Notes under the pieces: generated by a model
Told to the model about the DNA's origin: nothing
Databases searched by the model: none
Seen by the model: only the letters and a program-made list of their open reading frames with translations
Position numbers and translations under genes: made by a program
Part shown: positions 1 to 7,046 of the stretch, piece after piece
Position numbering within the stretch: position 1 is the first letter of the stretch
Layout of the letters: every line of letters starts with the position of its first letter
DNA from: an uncultured Tannerella sp.
GTDB taxonomy: Bacteria > Bacteroidota > Bacteroidia > Bacteroidales > Tannerellaceae
DNA: 10,453 bases
Direction of reading: 5' to 3'
Assembly (NCBI GenBank): GCA_938036405.1
Contig: CALHPT010000023.1
Location: 1 to 10,453, forward strand

Positions 1-72
1 TGGCTGGCATCCCTGATGCCCCCGGCCAAATTCGCCGGCGTCCGCAGACGCCCCTTTCTGCTTTGCTTTCTG
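1..72 (+). repeat. Degenerate copy of the multi-hairpin intergenic repeat (copy E1)
   Basis: The segment is a string of small perfect hairpins. Bases 6-11 pair with 15-20 around a CCT loop. Bases 22-26 pair with 34-38 around a 7-base loop. Bases 37-42 pair with 47-52 around a CGCA loop. A pyrimidine-rich tract follows (53-72). The order and loop types match the copies at 9092-9171 and 10167-10253, which have ccggc/gccgg-type and GGCA-loop hairpins followed by a pyrimidine stem. This copy lacks the purine-rich return arm of the last hairpin. The CCT-loop hairpin resembles the GC hairpin of the inverted copy at 9179-9258. The element may begin outside the window. Confidence 0.5.
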
Positions 73-84
73 ATTCTATTTTTG
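55..84 (+). promoter_or_regulatory. Bacteroidetes-type promoter of the uptake operon
   Basis: TATTTTTG at 77-84 matches the Bacteroidetes -7 consensus TAnnTTTG exactly. A -33-like TTTCTG lies at 55-60, about 18 bases upstream; the nearer TTTG at 62-65 is too close. Transcription would start at about 90-93, exactly where helix P1 of the cobalamin riboswitch begins, which supports the call. No comparable promoter is visible ahead of the lipoprotein, PepSY or chelatase genes, so this is probably the main promoter for all four. Confidence 0.55.
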
Positions 85-90
85 CCGCCG

Positions 91-290
91 TTTTCGGTGA
101 CGCCAAGTCGGACGGTCCCGTCCGCGACGTGAAAAGGGAATCCAGTGAAAGACTGGAACAGTGCCCGCTACTGTAACACCCCACCTATCGAACGAAGGAG
201 AGCACCCGCAAGACGTGCCACTGCCGCCACTGAGGCGGTGGGAAGGCCCACAGCCCTCCTTCAGGGTGAAGTCAGGAAACCTGCCGGAAA
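91..290 (+). promoter_or_regulatory. Cobalamin (adenosylcobalamin-type) riboswitch aptamer
   Basis: This is an mRNA leader that binds a cobalamin and lowers expression of the gene behind it. Helix P1 pairs 91-97 with 284-290 (7 pairs, one G-U). The conserved AAGGGAA lies at 134-140. A stem-loop pairs 141-146 with 152-157. P5 pairs 158-162 with 170-174 around the loop GCCCGCT (163-169). The B12-box-like AGTCAGGAAACCTGCC ends the aptamer (270-285). These blocks, in this order, are diagnostic for the cobalamin riboswitch family. A variable GC-rich arm occupies about 200-266. A 73-codon reading frame that crosses the element is an accident of composition. Confidence 0.93.
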
Positions 291-301
291 CAACAACGTA
301 T

Positions 302-340
302 ACCGCCCCTCGGGGTCAAGGGTCGGAGGTTACAAAAGGA
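302..340 (+). promoter_or_regulatory. Riboswitch expression platform with kissing loop and ribosome binding site
   Basis: A hairpin pairs 303-305 with 324-326 and 307-309 with 320-322, leaving a 10-base loop (310-319). CGGG in that loop (311-314) is complementary to CCCG (164-167) in aptamer loop L5, the classical L5-L13 kissing contact. The hairpin's 3' arm takes in the first two G of GGAGG (325-329), a Shine-Dalgarno sequence 11 bases before the ATG at 341. Ligand binding should stabilise the hairpin and hide the site, so control is probably translational. No oligo-T run is present, which argues against a transcription terminator. The pairing was found by eye. Confidence 0.7.
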
Positions 341-2737
341 ATGTTTCACACATACGAGACACATAGAAGATGCCTGTCGACCGTCGCCATGCGGCGCGCC
401 GTGATGCTCCTCGCGAGCCTGCTATACCTTCTCGACGCTGCTGCACAGGGCGTCGTGCGGGGCACGGTGCGCGACGCTGCCGGCCAACCCATCCCGGCGG
501 CCACCGTCGCCTACGGTCCCTCGCGCGGCACCTACACCGACCATCTCGGCGCCTACTCCCTCAACCTACCCGCCGGATGCTCGACGCTCACCGTCTCGTC
601 CGTCGGCTACAAGACCGTCCGCGCCACCATCGACCCCGCCCAAACCCACACCCACGACTTTGTGCTGGAGGAGGACGCCGTCACGCTCAACGTTGTCGAG
701 GTCTACGCCAAGAGTCGCTCGCAGCAGCTACGCGAGAGCGCCTTCGCCGCCGCGGCCCCCGACGTCAAGACGCAGCTGAGCCAGCTGCACGACCTCAACA
801 CCCTCGTCGGCCGCACCGCCGGCGTCAAGGTGCGCGAGGAGGGCGGCGTCGGCTCCGACTTCGAGCTATCGATCAACGGCCTCTCGGGCAACTCCATCCG
901 CTACTTCATGGACGGCCTGCCGCTCGCCACGAAGGGCAGCGGCGTATCGCCCGCCAACCTGCCCGTCAACCTCATCGAGCGCGTGGAGATCTACAAAGGC
1001 GTCGTCCCGGCCTACCTCGGCGCCGACGCGCTGGGGGGCGCCATCAACATCATCACCCGTCGCGAGCAGCGCAACTACCTCGACGCCTCGTACGGCATCG
1101 GCTCCTTTCACACCCATAAGGCTGACTTCTTCGCGCAGGTTGTCGACCGTCGCACGGGGATTATCGTGCGACCTGCGGCGGGCTTCAACTTCTCCAAGAA
1201 CGACTACCGAGTGCGCGGCGTAGAGCTGTGGGACGAGGCCGCGCAGGAGTTCCGCCTCGCCGATCGCCGACGCTTCCACGACGACTATTTCTCCGCCCTG
1301 ATACAGCTCGAGGCCGGCGTCAGCCGCCGCACCTGGGCCGACGAGCTGTTCGTCTCCGCCTCCTACTCCACCACCCGCAAGCAGCTCCAGACGGGCGCCA
1401 TGCAGACCATCGTCTACGGCGCCGCCGAACGTCAGACGGGGGCCTGGAACATCGCCGCGCGGTACGCCAAGAAGGCCCTCTTCCTGCCCGGCCTCAACGC
1501 CTCCCTCTCGGCCTCACACACCTGGGATCACGCCCAGACGATCGACACCACCTTCCGCAAATACCGCTGGGACGGCTCCTACATCGAGTCCGCCCGCAGC
1601 GAGATCTTAGGCCGCGACCGCATGCACCGACACTATCGCCGCCCCTTGATGCTCGTCCGCCTCGGGTTGGATTACCATTTCAACCCGCATCACACGCTGA
1701 ACCTGAACTACCTCATGAACCGCACCGGCAACCGTCGCACAGACGAGGTGGATTCGGACTTCATCCCCTCGAACGACGTCTTCGCCAAGCATACCCTCGG
1801 CCTCTCCTATAGCCAGTCGCTCGCCGAGGACCGTTGGCAGAACACGTTCTTCGTCAAGAACTACACAAACTATCTGCACGTCGAGCAGCAAGAGTTGCCC
1901 TGGATCACGGGCTCGCGTGAAGTACGCGGCGCAGCCACCAAGAACAATACGGGCTACGGCCTGGCCACGCGTTACGCCTTTCCCTCCGACGCCATCGCCG
2001 TGAAGGCCTCCTACGAACACAGCCTGCGCCTGCCCAGGTCGCGCGAGCTGCTCGGCAACGGCACCACCGTCTATGCCAACCTGCTCCTCCGCCCCGAGAA
2101 CAGTCACAACATCAACCTCGGCCTCTTCGGCGCGCTCCGTCCCGCCCCCGGTCATCGGTTGGATTACGAGCTGAACGCTTTCTATCGCGACGTGAAGGAT
2201 TACATCCGCCTTGTCGTCTCCGAGACCGAGGGCACCAGCCAGTACGACAACGTGCCCGGCGTGGGCATCAAAGGCCTCGAGGGCGAGCTGCGCTATGCCT
2301 ACGCCGACCTGCTGCAGGTCGTGGCCAACGGCAGCTGGGAGGACGCCCGCAGCATGACTCGCTACTATCCCGACGGCAAGGAGATGATCACCTATCGCAA
2401 CCGCATCCCCAATCGCCCGTGGCTCTTTGCCCACGTCGAGGCGACGCTGAAGCGGCGCGACGTCCTTATCCCCCGCTGCACGGTGCGGCTGACGTACAAC
2501 TTCGACTTTGTCCGCAGCTTCTTCCTCACCTGGGAGGGCTACGGCAGCCTCGACAGCAAGTCACGTATCCCCACGCAGTATCGCCACGACGTCGCCCTCT
2601 CCGTCTCCTTCGCCGATGAGCGTTACAACGTTTCCCTCTCTTGCAACAACCTCTTCGACCGCACGCTCTACGACAACTATAAACTCCAGAAGCCGGGCCG
2701 TGCCTTCTTCTGCAAATTCCGTGTGTTCATTAATTAG
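341..2737 (+). CDS. TonB-dependent outer membrane receptor (XusA/BtuB-like position)
   Basis: This is an energy-coupled outer membrane transporter of 798 residues. A signal peptide (hydrophobic about 20-31) ends near AAAQ at 33-36. A carboxypeptidase-regulatory-like domain follows (about 37-110), then a Ton-box-like LNVVEVYAK (about 116-124) and a plug domain containing IERVEIYKG (212-220) and a GADALGGAINI stretch. The rest is a 22-strand-type beta barrel ending in an aromatic-rich tail. I chose ATG 341 because the riboswitch-controlled GGAGG lies 11 bases upstream; ATG 389 gives a neater signal peptide (782 residues) but has no binding site. The riboswitch implies a corrinoid or cobalt-linked cargo. 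The lipoprotein and PepSY genes behind it resemble the XusABC siderophore system, so a siderophore or tetrapyrrole is also possible. The family call is firm and the substrate is open. Confidence 0.93.
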   Translation: MFHTYETHRRCLSTVAMRRAVMLLASLLYLLDAAAQGVVRGTVRDAAGQPIPAATVAYGPSRGTYTDHLGAYSLNLPAGCSTLTVSSVGYKTVRATIDPAQTHTHDFVLEEDAVTLNVVEVYAKSRSQQLRESAFAAAAPDVKTQLSQLHDLNTLVGRTAGVKVREEGGVGSDFELSINGLSGNSIRYFMDGLPLATKGSGVSPANLPVNLIERVEIYKGVVPAYLGADALGGAINIITRREQRNYLDASYGIGSFHTHKADFFAQVVDRRTGIIVRPAAGFNFSKNDYRVRGVELWDEAAQEFRLADRRRFHDDYFSALIQLEAGVSRRTWADELFVSASYSTTRKQLQTGAMQTIVYGAAERQTGAWNIAARYAKKALFLPGLNASLSASHTWDHAQTIDTTFRKYRWDGSYIESARSEILGRDRMHRHYRRPLMLVRLGLDYHFNPHHTLNLNYLMNRTGNRRTDEVDSDFIPSNDVFAKHTLGLSYSQSLAEDRWQNTFFVKNYTNYLHVEQQELPWITGSREVRGAATKNNTGYGLATRYAFPSDAIAVKASYEHSLRLPRSRELLGNGTTVYANLLLRPENSHNINLGLFGALRPAPGHRLDYELNAFYRDVKDYIRLVVSETEGTSQYDNVPGVGIKGLEGELRYAYADLLQVVANGSWEDARSMTRYYPDGKEMITYRNRIPNRPWLFAHVEATLKRRDVLIPRCTVRLTYNFDFVRSFFLTWEGYGSLDSKSRIPTQYRHDVALSVSFADERYNVSLSCNNLFDRTLYDNYKLQKPGRAFFCKFRVFIN

Positions 2738-2839
2738 AGGGTAGAGAATAGAGGGTAGAGAGTAGAGGGTAGAGAGTAGAGAAGAGTAGAGAGTAGAGAG
2801 TAGAGAGTAGAGGGTAGAGAGTAGAAATTAGATAGAGGG
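2735..2839 (+). repeat. Heptanucleotide tandem repeat TAGAG(A/G)G
   Basis: About fourteen units lie head to tail. The first unit's TAG is the stop codon of the receptor gene. Most units read TAGAGAG or TAGAGGG. One (2777-2786) carries a 3-base insertion, and the last two (2822-2839) are degenerate. The tract is almost purely A/G apart from the regular T. It fills nearly two thirds of the 162-base gap before the lipoprotein gene. Because it begins at a stop codon, copy-number change would not alter either protein. It could change the leader or spacing of the downstream gene. Confidence 0.9.
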
Positions 2840-2899
2840 TTGACTGAAGCCCTTCCATTAAGAATGACAATTGACTTACACCAATAAATAGACACAGAG

Positions 2900-4168
2900 A
2901 TGAAAGCAATCAAATGTTACGCATGGGCGCTGATCATGGCGCTGACAGCGGCCGTTTTCACGGCATGTAGTGATGATGATCCGAAGCCGACACCGAAGCC
3001 GGATCCTACGCAGAAAGCCCACTTCGACCTTTGGGTGGCCGTGGGCGAAGAGGGTGGTATGGCCTCCACGGCACAGTTGTTAGTCAAGAGTACCCAGTCG
3101 CTCGATGCACAAACGCAGCTCGACTTCAAAGGCTCGGGCGTAGACGTGACGAAGAAGCTCTATCAAGAGACCATCATCCGCGGCAAGTATTACTACCAGA
3201 TTCCGCAGAAGAAGGATCGCTTCGGCAAGTATCAGATTGTCGATGCCGGAGGGACGCACCAGATAGCCGTCGTCAAGGAGGTCAGCTTCAAAAAGAACAC
3301 GCTGAAGGATCGTCGCTACACGCACGCTTGGATCAACGACCACACTTTGGTGCTGATCGGCTCGAATGGCAAGTCGGACAAGATCCTTTGGATCAAGATC
3401 GACACCGAGAACATGACCATCCTCGGCGAGGGCGAGCTCGACCTGCCCGCACCGCCAGACAAAGACAAGTTCAACACCTCCGGCATCGCCAACTATCGCG
3501 ACGGCAAGATCCTCTATGCCTTCACCTACAGCAACGATAAGAGTGGCTTCCAGATGGCCTTCATCAACGCCGCAGACATGAAGACGGAGAAGGTGGTCAA
3601 GGAGACGCGCGCCGAGTTTATGGCCGGCACGGCTTACGGCGAACTGCTCCAGCACAAGAGCTTCTTCACCCCCAACGGCGACTATTATCTGGCTTGCAAC
3701 AGTGTGAACGCCGGCGCCAAAAGCTCCACGCAACAGCACGGCGCCCTGCTCCGCATCAAAAAGGGAGCGACGGAGTTCGACAAGAGCTACCGCGGCTACA
3801 ACCACCCCAAAGGCAAGATTGTCACCGCCGACTGTCTCTCTCCGACCAAGGCGCTGCTCTACATCCAAGATCCGGAGCATACCAAAGCCAAGGGCTGGGG
3901 CGCTGACTACAACTGCTACTACGCCATCCTCGACCTGACGACGGATCAGCTGACCGAGATCCAATACAACGGCGCAAACCTGCCCTTCAGCAGCGGTACC
4001 TTCTCGCAGCGCTCACTCGTCCTCGGTAACAAGGCCTACATCGGTGTCAACCCGAAGGACGCACCTACGTGTATCTACATCTACGACATCCCGTCGGGCC
4101 AGGTGACCAAAGGCATGACCATCGCCAAGGGTTACCACTTCGAACGCATCGTGGGCATCGAGGAATAA
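2900..4168 (+). CDS. Surface lipoprotein, DUF4374/XusB-like beta-propeller
   Basis: The 422-residue product starts with a lipoprotein signal peptide whose lipobox ends in FTAC (Cys23 becomes the lipidated N-terminus). Cys23 is followed at once by SDDD, the acidic signal that in Bacteroidetes sends lipoproteins to the outer face of the outer membrane. A short Pro/Lys-rich linker (about 28-37) leads to a domain of repeated beta-strand blocks such as WINDHTLVLIG and GNKAYIGV. This fits the DUF4374 family, to which I believe B. thetaiotaomicron XusB belongs; XusB binds the ligand at the surface and hands it to its receptor. The start follows an AT-rich stretch with no strong binding site. The gene lies between the receptor and a PepSY gene, as in xusABC. 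The family is assigned by pattern and context; the ligand is not known. Confidence 0.8.
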   Translation: MKAIKCYAWALIMALTAAVFTACSDDDPKPTPKPDPTQKAHFDLWVAVGEEGGMASTAQLLVKSTQSLDAQTQLDFKGSGVDVTKKLYQETIIRGKYYYQIPQKKDRFGKYQIVDAGGTHQIAVVKEVSFKKNTLKDRRYTHAWINDHTLVLIGSNGKSDKILWIKIDTENMTILGEGELDLPAPPDKDKFNTSGIANYRDGKILYAFTYSNDKSGFQMAFINAADMKTEKVVKETRAEFMAGTAYGELLQHKSFFTPNGDYYLACNSVNAGAKSSTQQHGALLRIKKGATEFDKSYRGYNHPKGKIVTADCLSPTKALLYIQDPEHTKAKGWGADYNCYYAILDLTTDQLTEIQYNGANLPFSSGTFSQRSLVLGNKAYIGVNPKDAPTCIYIYDIPSGQVTKGMTIAKGYHFERIVGIEE

Positions 4169-4192
4169 ACGGTATCAACGCTCTGAGAATTG

Positions 4193-5650
4193 ATGAATAA
4201 GTGGCTGTTTCGGATCCACCGCTGGGTGGGCGCAGTCGTCGGACTGTTCTTTCTGATGTGGTGCTTGTCGGGGTTAGTGCTCGTCTACCATCCCTTCCCC
4301 AACGTAGATGAGCGCGACCTACAAGCGCGCATGGAGCCGCTGCCCGACTCCCTTCCCGCCGTCGACTCGGTAGCCACGCGGCTACCTGAGGGCGCGGCGG
4401 CGAAGGTGCGGACGGTCACGGTGCGGCGCTTCCAAGGCCAAACGCTCTTCGACTTTGAGACGAAGGACACGACCTACACCCTCTGCGCCGACTCCGCCGA
4501 GGTCCGGCGGCCCGTCACCGCGGAGACCATCCGCAACGTGGCCCGCCGCTGGGTCGACGCCCCCATCGCACGCATCGACACGCTCCACAGCCGTGATCAG
4601 TGGATCATGTACTCCCGCTACCTGGACGAGATGCCCATCGCCAAGTGTTACTTCGACGATGCCGCGGGCCATGAGCTCTACATCTCCATCCGCACGGGCG
4701 AGGTGCTCCAGTTCACCGACCGCAGCAGCCGCCTCTGGGCCTACGTCGGCGCCATCCCGCACAAGTTCTACCTGCCCATCCTGCGCCGCGATAACGACGT
4801 CTGGATACGCAGCCTGACCACCGGCGGTGTCGTGGCGCTCATCGCAGTGCTCACCGGCATCATCGTCGGCCTCATCATGCTCCGACGTAACCGGAAGGCC
4901 CGAGGTAAGCTCGGCAGCCCTTATAAGAAGGTTTGGCTACGGATGCATCACGTCACCGGACTCGTGTTCGGAATCGTGCTCGTCGGCTTCGCCTTCAGCG
5001 GCGCAATGGCCCTGCAACGCATCCCCGAATGGGTCATCCGGACACATGGCGACTATCGCGTGTCGGACGCCAAGATGCGCGGCAAATCGCTGCCCCTCTC
5101 GGCCTACACGGACTATCGCGCCGTCCGTCAGTTGCACCCCGGAGCGCGGCAGATCGTCTGGAACCATTTCCGCGACGTGCTCATCTACGACGTGACGACC
5201 GACACGGCCACCTTCAGCCTCGATGCCTCCACGCCCGACTTGCCCCCGCTCCAACTCTCTCCAGCCACGGTAGAGAAAGCGATCGGTGCACTGCATAAGG
5301 ATGAGTCTTTCACCATCTCGCAGATCGACCGCTACGAGGAATATTACATCTCGCGCTGGACAGCACTCCCGCTCCCAGCCTACAAGGTGATGGTGGACAA
5401 CGCCGACCGGAGTCGTTACTACGTCGATCCGGCCACGGGCAACTTCCGTTACCTCAACCGTGCGCGCATGGCCAAGAAGTGGGTCTTTAGCGGCCTGCAC
5501 TACTTCAATATCCGCTGGCTCGTAGAGCGTCCCACGCTATGGACCATCGCCATTTGGGTGGCCTGCCTCGGCGGCGCCTTCGTCTCCTTCTCCGGCGTAT
5601 GGATCAACCTCAAGCGACTCCGCCGCAAACGCAAAAAGCGAAGAGCTTGA
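4193..5650 (+). CDS. PepSY-domain inner membrane protein (XusC/PiuB-like)
   Basis: The 485-residue protein has four clear membrane helices (about 11-32, 210-230, 253-274, 450-471). Two large soluble segments, probably periplasmic, follow helices 1 and 3 and carry PepSY-type regions. Histidines at helix ends (His9, His33, His190, His252-253, His436) are typical of the PepSY-associated membrane family, which includes proteins proposed to reduce or process ferric siderophores and bind heme. The C-terminus is a strongly basic tail (RLRRKRKKRRA), placing it in the cytoplasm. ATG 4193 is preferred over an in-frame TTG three bases earlier. It starts 24 bases after the lipoprotein gene, so the two are very likely co-transcribed. 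In the XusABC arrangement this would be XusC, acting after transport across the outer membrane. Confidence 0.87.
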   Translation: MNKWLFRIHRWVGAVVGLFFLMWCLSGLVLVYHPFPNVDERDLQARMEPLPDSLPAVDSVATRLPEGAAAKVRTVTVRRFQGQTLFDFETKDTTYTLCADSAEVRRPVTAETIRNVARRWVDAPIARIDTLHSRDQWIMYSRYLDEMPIAKCYFDDAAGHELYISIRTGEVLQFTDRSSRLWAYVGAIPHKFYLPILRRDNDVWIRSLTTGGVVALIAVLTGIIVGLIMLRRNRKARGKLGSPYKKVWLRMHHVTGLVFGIVLVGFAFSGAMALQRIPEWVIRTHGDYRVSDAKMRGKSLPLSAYTDYRAVRQLHPGARQIVWNHFRDVLIYDVTTDTATFSLDASTPDLPPLQLSPATVEKAIGALHKDESFTISQIDRYEEYYISRWTALPLPAYKVMVDNADRSRYYVDPATGNFRYLNRARMAKKWVFSGLHYFNIRWLVERPTLWTIAIWVACLGGAFVSFSGVWINLKRLRRKRKKRRA

Positions 5651-5703
5651 GAAGTTGTTTGGCTACTTTGACTACTACTTATTACCCCTAACTACTTATT
5701 CGA

Positions 5704-6621
5704 ATGAAAACCTATTTCATCGCCTTTCTACTGATGATTACCGCAATCAGCTACGCGCATGACGGCGAAAACTTCCGCGCCGCAGACATGCTCAAGTCCA
5801 TGCAGCCCGGCGACAAAGCTGCCATTGTCATGGTCTACTTCGGGTCCACGCACGACGACACCCGAGCTCTCACCATCGATGCCCTGACCCGCGAGGTACG
5901 CGCCGCCTACCCGACGCTGGAGGTACGAGAGGCCTACACCTCACGCATCGTGCGCCGCCGGCTTCGCGATCGCGGCGTTGAGACATCTGCTCCGCTTGAA
6001 GTGCTGAAGCAGCTCAAAGCCGACGGCTTCACCCACCTCGTCATCCAATCCGCCAACATCATCGAAGGCGTGGAGATGGAGGCTTTGCGTCGCGAGGTGG
6101 CATCCGTAGCCGCCGACTTCAAGGAGATCCGTATCGGCACCCCGCTGCTTTACATGCCGGAGGATTACGCGGCCGTGATCCGTGCCCTCGCCCCTGCGCC
6201 CGCTGAAGGCGCCGCCGACGTCTGGGTGGGCCACGGCAGCTACGATCCCGCCACGGCACAGTACGCCATGCTCGGCTACATGCTCGCCGCCGAGGGCCGC
6301 GCACGCTGCTTTGTCACCACCATCGAGGGTTACCCCACGTTCGACGACCTCAAGGCACGACTCAAGCAGAATGGTGCGAAGAGCGTCACCCTGCGCCCCT
6401 TCATGTTCGTCGCTGGAGACCACGCTAAGAATGACATCGCCACCGATATGAAGCAAGAGCTCGAAAAAGAAGGCTACCGCGTCAACGTCCTCCTCGAAGG
6501 CCTCGGCCAGAGCGACGCCATCCGTGCCCTCTACCTGGCTCACATCCGATTCGCACTGAACCACCGCATGTTCGACATCCTCTCCAAAAAGAAACATTAC
6601 GAGACGAACGATCGCGACTAA
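5704..6621 (+). CDS. cbiK: Periplasmic CbiK-type sirohydrochlorin cobaltochelatase (IhtB-like)
   Basis: The 305-residue protein belongs to the CbiK class II chelatases, which insert Co2+ (or Fe2+) into sirohydrochlorin. A cleavable signal peptide (1-18, ending SYA) places it in the periplasm, unlike cytoplasmic CbiK of B12 producers. His177 (VGHGS), Glu208 (TIEGYP) and His240 (GDHAKNDI) have the same order and nearly the same spacing as the metal-site His-Glu-His of periplasmic Desulfovibrio CbiK. The family also includes IhtB of Porphyromonas gingivalis, a hemin-binding protein encoded beside a TonB receptor. The gene starts 53 bases after the PepSY gene and is probably the last gene of the riboswitch operon. 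It could load metal, strip metal from a tetrapyrrole, or only bind it; the sequence does not decide. Confidence 0.9.
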   Translation: MKTYFIAFLLMITAISYAHDGENFRAADMLKSMQPGDKAAIVMVYFGSTHDDTRALTIDALTREVRAAYPTLEVREAYTSRIVRRRLRDRGVETSAPLEVLKQLKADGFTHLVIQSANIIEGVEMEALRREVASVAADFKEIRIGTPLLYMPEDYAAVIRALAPAPAEGAADVWVGHGSYDPATAQYAMLGYMLAAEGRARCFVTTIEGYPTFDDLKARLKQNGAKSVTLRPFMFVAGDHAKNDIATDMKQELEKEGYRVNVLLEGLGQSDAIRALYLAHIRFALNHRMFDILSKKKHYETNDRD

Positions 6622-6635
6622 GACGCTGACACAAA

Positions 6636-6702
6636 TGCGGGGACGGATTCTCCCCCTCTTAGAACAACACTACACTACACATTACACCCATCCGTCCCCG
6701 CA
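6636..6702 (+). repeat. 13-bp perfect inverted repeat after cbiK (possible operon-end structure)
   Basis: Bases 6636-6648 (tgcggggacggat) are the exact reverse complement of 6690-6702. They enclose 41 mostly unstructured A/C/T-rich bases. The repeat lies 15 bases beyond the cbiK stop. A stable RNA stem here could protect the operon mRNA's 3' end or help termination, but no T-run follows. The symmetric DNA site is an alternative reading. Confidence 0.6.
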
Positions 6703-6731
6703 CACTTATGGAACGCATCGAATCAGTCCTC

Positions 6732-6757
6732 CCTCGTCGTCGATTGAATCGACGAGG
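6732..6757 (+). repeat. Short inverted repeat with two alternative pairings
   Basis: Bases 6732-6739 pair perfectly with 6750-6757 (8 bp, 10-base loop). A shifted pairing of 6737-6744 with 6748-6755 gives 8 bp around a 3-base loop. There is no T-run. The function is unknown; it could be a protein-binding palindrome or a hairpin in the leader of the downstream gene. Confidence 0.5.
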
Positions 6758-6821
6758 CCATCTCACCAATTAAGTAACGTGAGTTCGACGAAAGCATGAG
6801 GCGTCTTGTCTCTGGAGAAGG

Positions 6822-7007
6822 TCTTTGCAGGAATGCAGCAAGTGCCCCGAAGAACTTTTCAGCGTTTGCAACACCGTTGCAAGTCTCACGAAAAACTTTT
6901 TGGCGTTTGCAACACCGTTGCAAGTCTCACGAAAAACTTTCTGGCGTTTGCAACACCGTTGCAAGTCCCGCGAAAAACTTTCTGGTGTTTGCAACACCGT
7001 TGCAAAC
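6822..7007 (+). repeat. 41-bp tandem repeat array with internal palindrome
   Basis: The 19-base block starting GTTTGCAACACC occurs at 6864, 6905, 6946 and 6987, exactly 41 bases apart. A degenerate unit precedes it (6822-6863), and the last unit stops after its palindrome (7007). Each block folds as TTGCAAC/GTTGCAA around ACC; the last copy pairs nine bases on each side. Between blocks lies a 22-base stretch with only a few changes between copies, holding GAAAAACTTT. The spacing segments are near-identical, so this is not a CRISPR. Since 41 is not a multiple of three, the repetitive reading frames here are not genes. No clear promoter for the following gene is visible. Confidence 0.9.
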
Positions 7008-7046
7008 ACTTCCGGAATCATCTGTTAAATATCAATCAACAAGCAT

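Noticed and set aside
145..366. Short reading frame across the riboswitch and the upstream extension of the receptor frame to 161
   Set aside because: Both lie inside the folded cobalamin aptamer. The receptor signal peptide and the ribosome binding site place its start at 341 (or 389).
370..1119. Long arginine-rich reading frame overlapping the receptor gene
   Set aside because: It is an out-of-frame shadow of a GC-rich gene, with low-complexity Arg/Pro/His composition and no domain.
341..2737. Naming the receptor btuB
   Set aside because: The riboswitch favours a corrinoid link, but the downstream lipoprotein-PepSY-CbiK set resembles siderophore or heme loci. The sequence alone does not settle the substrate.
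4190..4192. TTG start for the PepSY gene
   Set aside because: The ATG three bases later is the ordinary choice and adds nothing unusual.
6822..7007. CRISPR array
   Set aside because: The segments between the palindromic blocks are near-identical, only about 22 bases long, and no cas gene is present. It is a plain tandem repeat.
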